A stretch of DNA of 59,881 nt, taken from positions 1-59,881 of the IMG/VR virus record IMGVR_UViG_3300046001_001163. One strand, written 5' to 3'. A program made the translations under genes and the position numbers. The notes under the pieces were generated by a model. That model did no database searches. It was not told the DNA's origin and saw only the letters and a program-made list of their open reading frames with translations. Each line of letters opens with the position of its first letter. Within the stretch, counting starts at the first letter, position 1. The stretch comes from a virus. Shown here piece after piece: positions 49,220 through 58,647 of the stretch.

Positions 49220-51454
49220 TCATCTTCTGCCATCAGGACGCACATCATATCGAGGATGACCTAACTGCCAAGCTACCCCTAACGAATCAGAACCTATTCT
49301 AAAACTCATCTGACGACCTCTTAAGCGAGTATAAACCTGACCTGTAAACTCTTGTACTACGTACACGCTTGAGTTAGGTGGATAAGGTGGAGCAAAGTTG
49401 TCTGCACTAGTAACTAAAGGCGCATCTGCTGTACCATATGGAGCACCAGAATTTTGTCTAGGTTTAATAGTAATAGATACATAAGGATTATTAACAGCCG
49501 AGCCGTTAAAGTTTACGTCAGGCAACATACGCCATACAAACCCAAAGTTTTGCCCATCGCCAATATCAAAGTCAGATGACTGCACGTACGAAACTATTGG
49601 CTCTGTAGTAAGACCTGAGTTATCGTCCACAGAAGACTCGTGATACAACATACGATTATTATAATCTGCAGCCATTGGGAATGGACGTATACCTGAGTCT
49701 ATCCATGCTGAACGAGACATAGTGCCAGAATACCAAACCTGATCTACATAATTATAAATAACATACCTATCAATAACGGTTGTATCTTCAGAGCAATAAA
49801 ACCACCACACTTCGTTATAACCAGAGTTACCACCAGCAAATACTTGATACCCTTGTACTGAGTTAAGGTCTTCAAATACATACTGTTTTAATGTACAAGG
49901 CAGTGTATTTACTGTACCGTTATACATATAGAACTTATCAAGCCCCATCCAGTACGTCACATTGTTTATACTAACAGCCGCATTAGGAGAGATAATAGAG
50001 ATGTTATCCATCAATACATCAAACTTGTACACGTAGGGTGGCCCTAAGTACTGCATAGAGTAAAGGCAAGAATCCGTCCATATTAAGTTTTCAACACGGG
50101 CTACTTGCGCCGCTACAATGAAAGACCCATGTGTAAGCCTAAACTCACCAGACTGATTAGTAATAGCTGGAACCCATTGGTATGGGTTAGCTTGATCTGA
50201 CCAACGTACAAGCATAGGGTCAAATGTTGTTGGAGTAACGTTTTGTGCAGCTGAATATGGGTTTGATCCAAAGGCTATTACAAAACGCTGTAGGGCTGAA
50301 GCAAGTATTTGATTAGTAGCCGTAGGGACAAATACACCATAGCCTATACCTGCGGGTGTATTACCTAAAGCAGCGGTAGATAACGTAGCTAATAGTTGTG
50401 CCCTAACAGATACACCTGTAACATCTGCCCAATAGTAAATAGCTCCACCACGAGGTGCTATAACAAGGTCTTGTCCATAGTTGTCATTAGACCAAAGACG
50501 AAGCTGTTGACCAATACCAGTAATATAAGCAGTCCCCCATCCATGAACTGTTCCAGAGTTTTTATACACAGTAACTGCGCCGCCTGATGCTGCAGTTGAA
50601 GAAGTGGTATAGGTTAGTGAGCCTATGACTGTAGATATAGTATAAGTATTAACACCTACATAAGTTATTTGAAATGCTTTTTGTAGTACTACATTAGATA
50701 TACCGCAAGCATTAGCCGCAATACTTGAGAAATAAACAGAATCACCAGTAATTAAACCGTGCGCTGTTTGAGTTACTGTAAGTACAGATATACCCGTAGC
50801 TGTGGCTGTAAATGGGTTTGTAAGTGTAGTAGCCACATAAGGAGAAAAAGGACCTGCGCCCCAACCTGTGCCAATAACATAAACATCCAAACCTGTTAAG
50901 ATTTGGAACACTGCAGTTATACCTGCACCTCCATTTGTTACAGCACTTGTGGCAGTTGTAGCAACAACTATACTGAAGTTATTAGAATCAATAAAAGTTA
51001 TTTGATGCTCAGTATTTAAATCACCAGCAGGTACTCCACCTACAGCAGTTGAACCAGAAAAGGTAACGAAATCGTCTTGTGTTGCGCCATGTGCAGTGAT
51101 AGTAACTTTTACAACGTTAGAGCTAGTAGTCGTAGTAAAACAGTTATTAGTAGCAGGTGAAGTAAATGTAGCTCTAATAGGAGTAATATCATTATATGTA
51201 CCCCCTTGTTCAATGTAGTACTTAAGGTTAGTACCTACGCCCAGATAATTTGAACCACCAAAGTCAATCCAATTCCATAGTGCACGAGCTGTGCCTTGAT
51301 ACGTAGAGTCAGATAAACGTGACCAACCGCCTATCTTTTCAGGATAACCAGAACGAAAGCGTATCTTATCACCATCGTACCAACCACCCTCATTTCCATA
51401 ATTTGTTGATTCTCTGTTAAGTCCCGGTGTTAGTACTAACTTCTGTAATGGCAT
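49220..51454 (-). CDS. Large tail structural protein (nozzle-like)
   Basis: A 744-residue protein. It begins LTPGLNRESTNYGNEGGWYD then GDKIRFRSGYPEKIGGWSRL, a beginning typical of conserved podovirus tail proteins with repeated beta-structure that I associate with the tail nozzle or tubular protein B group. The rest is low in charge, rich in Thr, Val, Asn and Tyr. It may form the distal tail tube. Location between endolysin and appendage genes fits. The precise subunit role is inferred. Confidence 0.62.
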   Translation of the reverse strand: MPLQKLVLTPGLNRESTNYGNEGGWYDGDKIRFRSGYPEKIGGWSRLSDSTYQGTARALWNWIDFGGSNYLGVGTNLKYYIEQGGTYNDITPIRATFTSPATNNCFTTTTSSNVVKVTITAHGATQDDFVTFSGSTAVGGVPAGDLNTEHQITFIDSNNFSIVVATTATSAVTNGGAGITAVFQILTGLDVYVIGTGWGAGPFSPYVATTLTNPFTATATGISVLTVTQTAHGLITGDSVYFSSIAANACGISNVVLQKAFQITYVGVNTYTISTVIGSLTYTTSSTAASGGAVTVYKNSGTVHGWGTAYITGIGQQLRLWSNDNYGQDLVIAPRGGAIYYWADVTGVSVRAQLLATLSTAALGNTPAGIGYGVFVPTATNQILASALQRFVIAFGSNPYSAAQNVTPTTFDPMLVRWSDQANPYQWVPAITNQSGEFRLTHGSFIVAAQVARVENLIWTDSCLYSMQYLGPPYVYKFDVLMDNISIISPNAAVSINNVTYWMGLDKFYMYNGTVNTLPCTLKQYVFEDLNSVQGYQVFAGGNSGYNEVWWFYCSEDTTVIDRYVIYNYVDQVWYSGTMSRSAWIDSGIRPFPMAADYNNRMLYHESSVDDNSGLTTEPIVSYVQSSDFDIGDGQNFGFVWRMLPDVNFNGSAVNNPYVSITIKPRQNSGAPYGTADAPLVTSADNFAPPYPPNSSVYVVQEFTGQVYTRLRGRQMSFRIGSDSLGVAWQLGHPRYDVRPDGRR

Positions 51455-51457
51455 AGT

Positions 51458-51994
51458 CTATCCTATTAATGTCTTAGCTGTTGCATCAACAGCACTAGTA
51501 CGTGCCAACCAACCTTTACCGTATATATTGAAAGAAGGAATAGCTCTATAAAATACTTCTTTAGCGTTTGTGTACTTATTAATAAGTTCTTTTGAATCTA
51601 TAGCTTTTACTGCTGTAAGTGTTTTAGGACCTATAGCGCCGTCTGCTGGTACACCTGCAACTGTTTGCAATGTCTTTATAGCGCGTCCGGCCCCTGCGTT
51701 GATAGCAAAATCAAAAGCAAGATAGTCAACGCCGCTGGGTAAATCATTTCCATGTACTGCATCCCAATACCTACGTTTATAAAATGGAGCTACCTTATCA
51801 GGTGTTAGAGCTTTCATATCTGCAGTGCTAACTTTATGCCCTACATACGCTTCCCACACTGCTTGAGTTACGCCTAAATTAGTACAGCCTTTTCTACCAT
51901 CAGGCAGTCTATTACCATTATCTCTAGGGTCGTCTTGAAAACCACCTTCACTTTTAAGGATATGATCTAGTGAAGATTTAAAATTAGTTTCCAT
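51458..51994 (-). CDS. GH108-family endolysin
   Basis: A 178-residue muramidase. The catalytic motif KSEGGF (Glu16) at the N-terminus, GCTNLGVTQAVW, FYKRRYWDAVHGNDLPSGVD and LAFDFAINAGAGRAIKTLQ then define GH108 with a C-terminal PG_binding_3 domain (GVPADGAIGPKTLTAV). It cleaves peptidoglycan glycan strands at lysis. There is no signal peptide, so it needs the holin encoded at 55015. It is separated from the holin and spanins by two fibre-type genes. Confidence 0.95.
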   Translation of the reverse strand: METNFKSSLDHILKSEGGFQDDPRDNGNRLPDGRKGCTNLGVTQAVWEAYVGHKVSTADMKALTPDKVAPFYKRRYWDAVHGNDLPSGVDYLAFDFAINAGAGRAIKTLQTVAGVPADGAIGPKTLTAVKAIDSKELINKYTNAKEVFYRAIPSFNIYGKGWLARTSAVDATAKTLIG

Positions 51995-51995
51995 A

Positions 51996-53756
51996 TTACT
52001 CGTACATTACGTTAGCATAACCACCATCAAAAATTTGCGTACCGTTAATATAAAATCTAATTGCAGTTAAAAGTGATGGCATTGATATTGACGAAGATGT
52101 AAAACATAATCGGGCAACATTTGTTTGAGAGCCTAGTAATGTTCCTACCCATTCATTACTCATCAGAGTTAATGTTAAGCACCCTTGATAAGTATCTGCT
52201 GCTACCGCACTGTTGCCCGTAAGATTTATCCCTGCTGAAATTAATGAAGCAGAGGGGCTCGATTGAAACATATCGGTAGCGCCATCGTAACCAGAGGTTA
52301 AATAAGTAGTAGCACCATAACCTAGTTGGATTAATGGAGGTGCGGTTCCATTTGTAGAAAGCCCAGTATATGTCACAGTAATGCGTTTAACCCAAGATGG
52401 AATACCTGTAAAATTAACGGCTGAATTTGGACTAAGGCCTTGAGCTGGGAAATCAGTCAACACGCCTACACCGATTGGTGTACCAGAAATTATTGGAGAA
52501 GCAAGAGTAGGGTAATTAAGAGTAGGTGAAGTACCAAATACAGCACTGCCAGAGCCTGTCTCATTAGTAAGAGCAGTTGCTAGTTGAGCTGAAGTAAAAG
52601 ACCCTAGAGAAGTTACATTACTACCACTAGAAGTTACTGCACCTGAAAGATTAGCATTAGTAACAACAGTAGTTGCATTACCAACAGAAGTTACACCCCC
52701 AGTAAGATTGGCATTAGTAACAACAGTAGTTGCATTACCAACAGAAGTTACATCCCCAGTAAGATTGGCATTAGTAACAACAGTAGTTGCATTACCAACA
52801 GAGGTTACACTTCCAGTAAGATTGGCATTGGTAGTAACATTACCAGCAGTTAAGCCAGAAGCAGTTCCAGTAATATTAGTACCTACAAGAGCCGATGGGG
52901 TTCCAAGAGCCGGAGTTACTAAAGTAGGGCTTGTTGCAAATACAGCACTGCCAGAGCCTGTCTCATCTGTAAGAGCTGTAGCGAGGTTAGCTGAAGTAAA
53001 AGACCCTAAAGAAGCAGCATTGCCTACAGAAGTTACCATACCAGTTAAGTTAGCATTAGTAACAACAGTAGTTGCATTACCCACAGAAGTAACTGCACCA
53101 GTAAGATTAGCGTTAGTAGTAACCGTAGCCGCATTCCCTCCAATAGAAAGCCCTGCAGCCGTACCAGTAATATTAGTACCTACAAGAACCGTTGGCGTAC
53201 CTAAATTTGGTGCAGTTAATGTAGGAGAAGTTAATGTTTTATTAGTTAAAGTCTGAGTGCCTGTTAATGTTGCAACTGTAGAATCAATACTTACAGTGTT
53301 TGTAGCCCCTACTGTTGCTATAGAAATCCCTGTACCAGCTGCTACAGCAGTTTGATTAACAGCTAAGTTAAAATTAGTTCCATCACAATAGACTATACTA
53401 GTAGCGCCATTTGATATCGAGACACTTGAGCCAGTAGCCGCTTTAATATTAATAGCAAAGCCACCAGTGGTGTTATTCTTTATAGTATAAGTTTTTGCAA
53501 CAAGTGGCGCTATAATATCCCTAGCTGCGGTATTAGTACCACTAACAACTAAAACTGCTTTCCGAGCTTCATCTGATACACCATTAAAATTAGATAATGT
53601 GTAGTTAACATCAAACATTGTTATATCTTGAACACCTACAATAGACTGCTCTAAAAGAGTACCTAAGTTAGTATTAGTAGTGGTGCCCCAAGTACCAGAC
53701 TGTTCTCCAGAACCAATTAATTCTAGACGTAATGAGGGACTATATGTACTTGGCAT
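51996..53756 (-). CDS. Tail fibre protein with 19-residue repeats
   Basis: A 586-residue protein. The N-terminal 130 residues (YSPSLRLELIGSGEQSGTWG) match the virion-attachment type of domain. About 160-420 is a run of beta-fibre repeats, including TTVVTNANLTGDVTSVGNA, encoded by 57-bp tandem repeats. The C-terminal 150 residues may be the receptor-binding tip. It forms long trimeric fibres for adsorption. Parts of the repeat region are also present in the fibre gene at 55662. Confidence 0.82.
   Translation of the reverse strand: MPSTYSPSLRLELIGSGEQSGTWGTTTNTNLGTLLEQSIVGVQDITMFDVNYTLSNFNGVSDEARKAVLVVSGTNTAARDIIAPLVAKTYTIKNNTTGGFAINIKAATGSSVSISNGATSIVYCDGTNFNLAVNQTAVAAGTGISIATVGATNTVSIDSTVATLTGTQTLTNKTLTSPTLTAPNLGTPTVLVGTNITGTAAGLSIGGNAATVTTNANLTGAVTSVGNATTVVTNANLTGMVTSVGNAASLGSFTSANLATALTDETGSGSAVFATSPTLVTPALGTPSALVGTNITGTASGLTAGNVTTNANLTGSVTSVGNATTVVTNANLTGDVTSVGNATTVVTNANLTGGVTSVGNATTVVTNANLSGAVTSSGSNVTSLGSFTSAQLATALTNETGSGSAVFGTSPTLNYPTLASPIISGTPIGVGVLTDFPAQGLSPNSAVNFTGIPSWVKRITVTYTGLSTNGTAPPLIQLGYGATTYLTSGYDGATDMFQSSPSASLISAGINLTGNSAVAADTYQGCLTLTLMSNEWVGTLLGSQTNVARLCFTSSSISMPSLLTAIRFYINGTQIFDGGYANVMYE
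52647..52817 (-). repeat. 57-bp tandem repeats in fibre gene
   Basis: Three consecutive 57-bp units (19 codons), nearly identical (plus-strand unit begins AAGATTGGCATTAGTAACAA). Degenerate copies continue to about 53110. A likely site of slippage or recombination that changes fibre length. Confidence 0.85.
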
Positions 53757-53777
53757 CTTTTTATCCTTTATTAATTG

Positions 53778-54536
53778 TTAACAACATGATGTAACATTAT
53801 CGTTTACATCAGTCCAAATTGTAGTTTGAGTATTATTAATGTTACCCCATGTTGTAGCTTGGTCATCATATATAGGCGACCATCCTATTTTTGCAGGGAT
53901 TAATTTACCACTTGATTCAGCAAACGCTAATTCAGCAAAGCTTTCTGTACTATATGTTTGTGGCTGATAAGACTGCTGGTCATTATCTATCTTAATCCAT
54001 CCAGCGGCACACTGACAGTCTGTTAACACAACTTGCTCTAAACAACTAGGTTTAAATTGAGCTAAAACTGATTCAACAGAAGATAGGCTTAAAGACTCTA
54101 CACTTACACCTACAAACCCTACCTGTACAGCATTTACATCTGTTAAAGTAATGCTCTCAACTTGAGAAACACTATACTGAAACCCGCCAACTTGTATCTC
54201 AGTTAAAGTTTGACTATTGGCTTGTGTTGCTACAAAAGCAGCAATTACATCTTCTAATGTACTTAGTGTTACAGCACTACTGTTTTCAGTTACAGGAAAA
54301 TCTTGTACAGCCGTCTCTACATTACTTAATGTTTGAGTTTCAGTTAAGCTTCCTATGAACGCTGCAAGTACATCAGTTGTGTCTGTTAAAGTCTGAGTGT
54401 TAACCTGTGTCCCTACAAACTGAGCAGAGCCTGTTTGAATATCTGTTAAAGATATAGTCTCGCTAACACTATCGACATAATCAATAATACCTAATCCAGC
54501 AAATGTAGACTGCGCAAACGAGGTTATAGCAAACAT
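53778..54536 (-). CDS. Repetitive fibre- or appendage-type protein
   Basis: A 252-residue protein built from about seven degenerate 20-22 residue repeats of form ...SxTLTDIxxVxAxFVGxxxE (for example QTLTDTTDVLAAFIGSLTET). The C-terminal 70 residues are different, with TWGNINNTQTTIWTDVNDNV. Low charge and regular repeats suggest an extended beta-solenoid or fibre segment. It lies between the spanin genes and the long fibre gene. Function inferred. Confidence 0.62.
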   Translation of the reverse strand: MFAITSFAQSTFAGLGIIDYVDSVSETISLTDIQTGSAQFVGTQVNTQTLTDTTDVLAAFIGSLTETQTLSNVETAVQDFPVTENSSAVTLSTLEDVIAAFVATQANSQTLTEIQVGGFQYSVSQVESITLTDVNAVQVGFVGVSVESLSLSSVESVLAQFKPSCLEQVVLTDCQCAAGWIKIDNDQQSYQPQTYSTESFAELAFAESSGKLIPAKIGWSPIYDDQATTWGNINNTQTTIWTDVNDNVTSCC

Positions 54537-55015
54537 TACTTACTTATCCCACAGTTATTATCCACCACAAACTTTTGGCATAGTATAGCATACGCACTTA
54601 TTTCGTCTGCTCGGTAGGCTTCAGACTTGAGAAATTCCGTAAGTTCGTTTGAAAGTTCGTGTCTATCTTCAGTGGCTCCAGCAGTGGGGTTGGTATTATC
54701 ACCTTTTGTTGCGGTGCAACTACTACTTTTCCTGCTGTTGTCGTACATGCGCACAGACTTAAAACTATCGTGCTGGCTGTTAATTGCGTTAATCGCTGAG
54801 ACATTAGCATCCTCCAATTCTTTATTAAGTTTTAAGGCTTCTGTATGGGCCTTATCCGCTTCTTCAGTTAGAGTCGCTAGTTGTATGTCAGCTTCTCGGT
54901 TCATAGTAGAGATGCTCTCTGCCATCTCTCTAATTTCTGCTTGTGATACTTTATAAGCAAAACCATATCCAGAGGCAAAACTCGCAACAATAATACCAAC
55001 GAATAAGTATGGCAT
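54536..55015 (-). CDS. Rz-like inner-membrane spanin
   Basis: A 159-residue protein. An N-terminal signal-anchor helix (PYLFVGIIVASFASGYGFAY) is followed by a long coiled coil (about 24-75) and a periplasmic C-terminal part, the layout of lambda Rz i-spanin. It joins the o-spanin encoded inside its own gene to disrupt the outer membrane after endolysin action. It follows the holin gene with overlapping stop/start. Four cysteines in the C-terminal part are unusual. Confidence 0.82.
   Translation of the reverse strand: MPYLFVGIIVASFASGYGFAYKVSQAEIREMAESISTMNREADIQLATLTEEADKAHTEALKLNKELEDANVSAINAINSQHDSFKSVRMYDNSRKSSSCTATKGDNTNPTAGATEDRHELSNELTEFLKSEAYRADEISAYAILCQKFVVDNNCGISK
54598..54810 (-). 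CDS. Rz1-like outer-membrane lipoprotein spanin, nested
   Basis: A 70-residue protein fully embedded in the i-spanin gene in another frame. It has a short N-terminal signal (MLMSQRLTQLTASTIVLSLCAC) ending in a lipobox (Leu-Cys-Ala-Cys, lipidated Cys23?), then a Pro-rich stretch (VVVAPQQKVIIPTPLLEPLK) typical of Rz1. It would be lipidated and sorted to the outer membrane. The nested layout is the classic lambda arrangement. Confidence 0.82.
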   Translation of the reverse strand: MLMSQRLTQLTASTIVLSLCACTTTAGKVVVAPQQKVIIPTPLLEPLKIDTNFQTNLRNFSSLKPTEQTK

Positions 55016-55176
55016 CAGTCTTTTAGTATCACACCTAAGCCACCAGCAACCCCGCCAGCGAGTAGTAATAATTGGTCTACAGGTTTACCTAGGAAAACAA
55101 ATACACTTCCTATTACAGCAGTTGCAACCCATATGATACCTCGTTTAGTGGAGGCTTCAGACCATTCTATTTTCAT
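55015..55176 (-). CDS. Putative holin, 53 aa
   Basis: A small protein with two membrane helices, GIIWVATAVIGSVFVFLG (about 13-30) and LLLLAGGVAGGLGVILK (about 36-52), with a charged start (MKIEWSEASTKR). Size, two-helix form and place immediately upstream of the spanin genes identify it as a class II-type holin candidate. The stop overlaps the i-spanin start and the start overlaps the previous stop (ATGA). No experimental signature such as a dual start is seen. Confidence 0.72.
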   Translation of the reverse strand: MKIEWSEASTKRGIIWVATAVIGSVFVFLGKPVDQLLLLAGGVAGGLGVILKD

Positions 55177-55328
55177 TCTACTACTTCTTCTTTTGGTAAC
55201 GCCTCAACTTGTGGTATTGCTTGGGCTTTAATCTTTTCCACTAACTCTGCTACTTGTGCATAAGGTGCTTGACCTAACGCTTGTAGGATAAGGTTAATTT
55301 CTTGTACGCTTAAGTTTAAATCAATCAT
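55173..55328 (-). CDS. Small conserved late protein, 51 aa
   Basis: The product MIDLNLSVQEINLILQALGQ continues APYAQVAELVEKIKAQAIPQ. This short helical form (V-x-E-I-N-x-I-L-x-A-L-G-x-x-P-Y) resembles a family I recall from phage tail/lysis modules, of unknown role, possibly a chaperone or assembly factor. It overlaps the holin gene as ATGA. Confidence 0.62.
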   Translation of the reverse strand: MIDLNLSVQEINLILQALGQAPYAQVAELVEKIKAQAIPQVEALPKEEVVE

Positions 55329-55330
55329 TT

Positions 55331-55660
55331 TTATACAATCCAAGGTAGAGGTGGAGTGACGATAGTCGGGTTAATTTGTGCTTCAATTTGGTCAGCAACA
55401 GACTTTTCATAAGAGGCAACTTGTTCTTCGCCCAATGATGCTTGTGTCCAAGCAATAACTTCTTCCAAAGTTAAATCTTCGTAAGGGGTATAGTCAGGTT
55501 TATCAGGATCAACTTCAAATGACGCTGTGCCGTATACTGAGCCTGTGTAAGTACCGTCTGTAGCAGTTAAAGTCCAGTGGCTTGTTACCACATAATCAAG
55601 CATACCGTTGACATCAGGTTTGCAGTTCATTGCTACGATATTCCAAGTGTTTGTAATCAT
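55331..55660 (-). CDS. Conserved tail-module protein (DUF7936-like)
   Basis: A 109-residue protein. NTWNIVAMNCKPDVNGMLDY then VVTSHWTLTATDGTYTGSVY form a beta-rich start; the C-terminal part (EDLTLEEVIAWTQASLGEEQ, PPLPWIV end) matches small tail-module proteins found after fibre genes in many marine and freshwater phages. Likely a fibre assembly or tip protein. It lies one base after the S74 fibre gene stop. Confidence 0.65.
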   Translation of the reverse strand: MITNTWNIVAMNCKPDVNGMLDYVVTSHWTLTATDGTYTGSVYGTASFEVDPDKPDYTPYEDLTLEEVIAWTQASLGEEQVASYEKSVADQIEAQINPTIVTPPLPWIV

Positions 55661-55661
55661 T

Positions 55662-57878
55662 TTATAATCCTGCTTTAGTTAGTCTTGCGGTTAATTCTTC
55701 TATTGTTGCGAGTGCTTTTTGCAAAGACAGAACAGTTACTGCCAACACAGAACGATCATAGTAGCCCCAAGGCTTTCCTTCTTCGGGGGTAGGTGCTGCT
55801 TCTGGGCCAATGGCAGCGTTTACATTTTGAGCATAAAAACCTAGTTGCCTATCAGTACCAAATATGGGTGCTTTTTCATCGTTGTAGTACCAATATCCCG
55901 GTTCAAGATTTTTGAGCATGGAATCAGCATCAACGGGAACACCGTCTTTTATTTTCCAAGTTTCATCGGAAACAGAACTAATAACCCCTGCTGCTGAAAA
56001 TGTTGCTGCGCCTGCGCCATACGCAGACATAGTAACGATGCCGGAGGAGTTGATGCGCATGCGTTCTGATACAACTTCTGCTCCTCGTGTTGAAAATATT
56101 AAATTTCCATGTGCTCCTGAACCTGTAGCGTCCCAAGCACCTTTTATATTTGCTAAGATTTGACTATTTTGATATTGAAAATTTATAGACGGCCCGTAAT
56201 CTTTAATAAGAGAAGTGCTTCCTTGAATTGATAACGGAACAGAATTATCAGTTGCATTATATACAGTTAATTTAGTAGGCGCTGCTGTAGTCCCAATCCC
56301 CACGTTGCCGGAGGAGTCGATGCGCATGCGTTCTGCGTATGTATCGGTCGTTCTGTTGTAACCCAACCATGTAAAAGTACCTAAACCTGTTCCATTGCCG
56401 CCAGAATAGCAGCTTAACTCATAAGTACTACCACCTATATCTGTTCCAAAACCGGAAATAGCGTTAGAGTCGTTATATACATTTAGTTTTCTACCAAAAC
56501 CTGTACCTAGGTCTAATTTAGCGGCAGGATTAGTAGTCCCAATCCCCACGTTGCCGGAGGAGTCGATGCGCATGCGTTCTAAAAGAGATGCTCCACTATG
56601 TGTAGAAAATGACATTTGTGATTGAAAATTGGATGCGCTATTCTGAATAAAATCTATGGCTGTTTGCACATTATTTACATAGTTATACCCAGCAATCCGC
56701 AAAGAGGCTGCATCCACACCCGCACTGTTTTGAAAGCCAATTACGTTTGTAACAGCAGAGGCAGTTGCTGAAACTGATAATCCTAGTTTTCCGTATGAGC
56801 TTGGCGAGCTAGTCCCAATCCCCACGTTGCCGGATGGGTCGATACGCATACGTGGGGTAGCGTTAGTGCCAAAAATTACAGGAGCAGATGATCCAGTACC
56901 AATAGCAAGGCCACCAAGCGCTCCATAACCACCACCACCAGTGCCATCCACAAAAACTGCGTTGGCTGGTATATATCCAGTTGAGGCTCCAGCGTTATAG
57001 CCAATGCCGATACGATGAAAGTTTACCGCATCGCCATTTCGTACCATCATGCCAATGTTTGCACCAGAACCAGTGTCTTGTATTGTTAAACGGGTTTGTG
57101 GCGAATTAGTACCAATCCCCACGTTGCCGGAAGCATCTTTATAGACTTGACCTGAGCCAATGTTCAGTACACCTGTGGAGCCTGTGAGTGTGCCTGTATA
57201 ACTTAAATTAGTAAAGGCACCTGTAGTTGCAGTAGTAGCGCCAACTGTTCCGTTAATATTGATTGACGCAGTACCAGTCAAATTAGTAACTACACCTGAA
57301 GCAGGGGTTCCAAGTACAGGAGTTACCAATGTAGGTGAAGTAGCAAATACTGCACTACCAGAACCTGTTTCATCTGTAAGAGCAGTTGCTAATTGTAAAG
57401 AAGTAAAAGACCCTAAAGAAGTAGCATTACCTGTAGAGGTTATAGCCCCAGTAAGATTGGCGTTAGTAGTGACATTGCCAGCAGTTAAGCCAGAAGCAGT
57501 TCCAGTTATGTTAGTACCTACAAATGCAGCAGGAGTTCCAAGTCCTATAGCGTTACCGGAAGCATCTTTCCACAAGCCTTTTGAAGAAGGGTAGGTTACA
57601 AATACGTCTTTAATACCAGCAGTAAATGCTACTAACGCATCAGCATTGGAAGAAGATAAGACTGTGGTACGAGCAAGTGTAGTTCCTGAAGCCGTATAAG
57701 TTCCAATACCAACTTCCCAGTTAGCGCCACCTTGATCTGCTATACAGTAATACGTAGTGTTAGCGTTACCTACAACAGCAAAAGATTGAAAACCTGTAGT
57801 TGCGCCTAATAGAGTCGCCGTACCTGTACCCGTTACAGTAGTTGTCTCTTTTACCCGGTCATATAATGCGAGTGCCAT
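55662..57878 (-). CDS. Tail fibre with S74 chaperone domain
   Basis: A 738-residue protein. The N-terminal virion-attachment part (MALALYDRVKETTTVTGTGT) is followed by repeats of the type ERMRIDSSGNVGIGT (at least four copies, about 345-620). A C-terminal intramolecular chaperone of the Peptidase_S74 type begins near residue 645 (SDETWKIKDGV...) and has ERLGFYAQNV-like and LQKALATIEELTARL segments. That domain guides trimer folding and cuts itself off. This is an adsorption fibre. The start overlaps the GIY-YIG gene stop (TAATG). Confidence 0.9.
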   Translation of the reverse strand: MALALYDRVKETTTVTGTGTATLLGATTGFQSFAVVGNANTTYYCIADQGGANWEVGIGTYTASGTTLARTTVLSSSNADALVAFTAGIKDVFVTYPSSKGLWKDASGNAIGLGTPAAFVGTNITGTASGLTAGNVTTNANLTGAITSTGNATSLGSFTSLQLATALTDETGSGSAVFATSPTLVTPVLGTPASGVVTNLTGTASININGTVGATTATTGAFTNLSYTGTLTGSTGVLNIGSGQVYKDASGNVGIGTNSPQTRLTIQDTGSGANIGMMVRNGDAVNFHRIGIGYNAGASTGYIPANAVFVDGTGGGGYGALGGLAIGTGSSAPVIFGTNATPRMRIDPSGNVGIGTSSPSSYGKLGLSVSATASAVTNVIGFQNSAGVDAASLRIAGYNYVNNVQTAIDFIQNSASNFQSQMSFSTHSGASLLERMRIDSSGNVGIGTTNPAAKLDLGTGFGRKLNVYNDSNAISGFGTDIGGSTYELSCYSGGNGTGLGTFTWLGYNRTTDTYAERMRIDSSGNVGIGTTAAPTKLTVYNATDNSVPLSIQGSTSLIKDYGPSINFQYQNSQILANIKGAWDATGSGAHGNLIFSTRGAEVVSERMRINSSGIVTMSAYGAGAATFSAAGVISSVSDETWKIKDGVPVDADSMLKNLEPGYWYYNDEKAPIFGTDRQLGFYAQNVNAAIGPEAAPTPEEGKPWGYYDRSVLAVTVLSLQKALATIEELTARLTKAGL

Positions 57879-58627
57879 TATATATTACTCCAAAGTTCAC
57901 GGGTCCAAGTATAACCTTTATGAGACTTACGTTCCCCATTAATGCATTTAATTATATTTGAGTGTTGTAATCCAGTTTCTAACATTTCTTTTTTTCCTAT
58001 GTATTTGACTACTTCGCCTGTGATGGTATTAGTTCCCACCCAAACCCAAGTGCGCCTAGCTGTATTACCAGTGGCGTAGCTGTTACCTTTAAATAAAGCA
58101 CTTGCGGTAGCTTTTTGTTTTTCCGATGAAGGTAATCCTTGTCGCCATTTATTACCTTTATGGAGGGCGCTTATTTTAGCTTTAAATTCTTCAGAATGGA
58201 TAGGCCCAACCCTAACTCCTTTATTCCAAGGAACTTGCCCAATATGACCAAGTCTATTATTTTCAATGTGCTTTTCTGTAGATTTAGCTCCTTTGTTCCA
58301 AGCAGGTTGCCCTATATGAGTAAGTCTATTTCTTTCAATTTGCTCTACTGTAGCTTTATACCCTGAAGTACCTTCCCCACCATCAGTTACGTTACATAAC
58401 TTAAATCCTTGTTCGCGATAGTGTTTTATTAATTCAATTTCTTTAGCAAAAGCATCTTGTTCAATATCAAATTCGGCTAGTATTTTTACTATTGGGGAAC
58501 CGTGTTTAGCCACCACGTTATTCCAATGCGTTCCCCGTTGATAAAACACATACGCTCGGTTTTTAAACCCTTTGCCTATATAAAATAAACGTCCCTCAAG
58601 GGTATAATGTGCATAAACATAAAACAT
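57878..58627 (-). CDS. GIY-YIG homing endonuclease with NUMOD3 repeats
   Basis: A 249-residue protein. The catalytic start FYVYAHYTLEGRLFYIGKG has the YVY and YIG halves of the GIY-YIG motif (about 2-20), and Glu70ish in FAKEIELIKHYRE. The C-terminal part has NUMOD3 repeats with the repeated core AWNKGAKSTEKHIENNRLGHI and PWNKGVRVGP, plus SHKGYTWTRE at the end. It is a free-standing mobile nuclease. The stop overlaps the fibre start, so it sits within the operon without disrupting it. Confidence 0.88.
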   Translation of the reverse strand: MFYVYAHYTLEGRLFYIGKGFKNRAYVFYQRGTHWNNVVAKHGSPIVKILAEFDIEQDAFAKEIELIKHYREQGFKLCNVTDGGEGTSGYKATVEQIERNRLTHIGQPAWNKGAKSTEKHIENNRLGHIGQVPWNKGVRVGPIHSEEFKAKISALHKGNKWRQGLPSSEKQKATASALFKGNSYATGNTARRTWVWVGTNTITGEVVKYIGKKEMLETGLQHSNIIKCINGERKSHKGYTWTRELWSNI

Positions 58628-58647
58628 ATACTTTAAATTATATATGG

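Noticed and set aside
52708-53256. 182-residue plus-strand open frame
   Set aside because: Antisense shadow of the fibre repeats; its repetitive sequence simply mirrors the 57-bp units.
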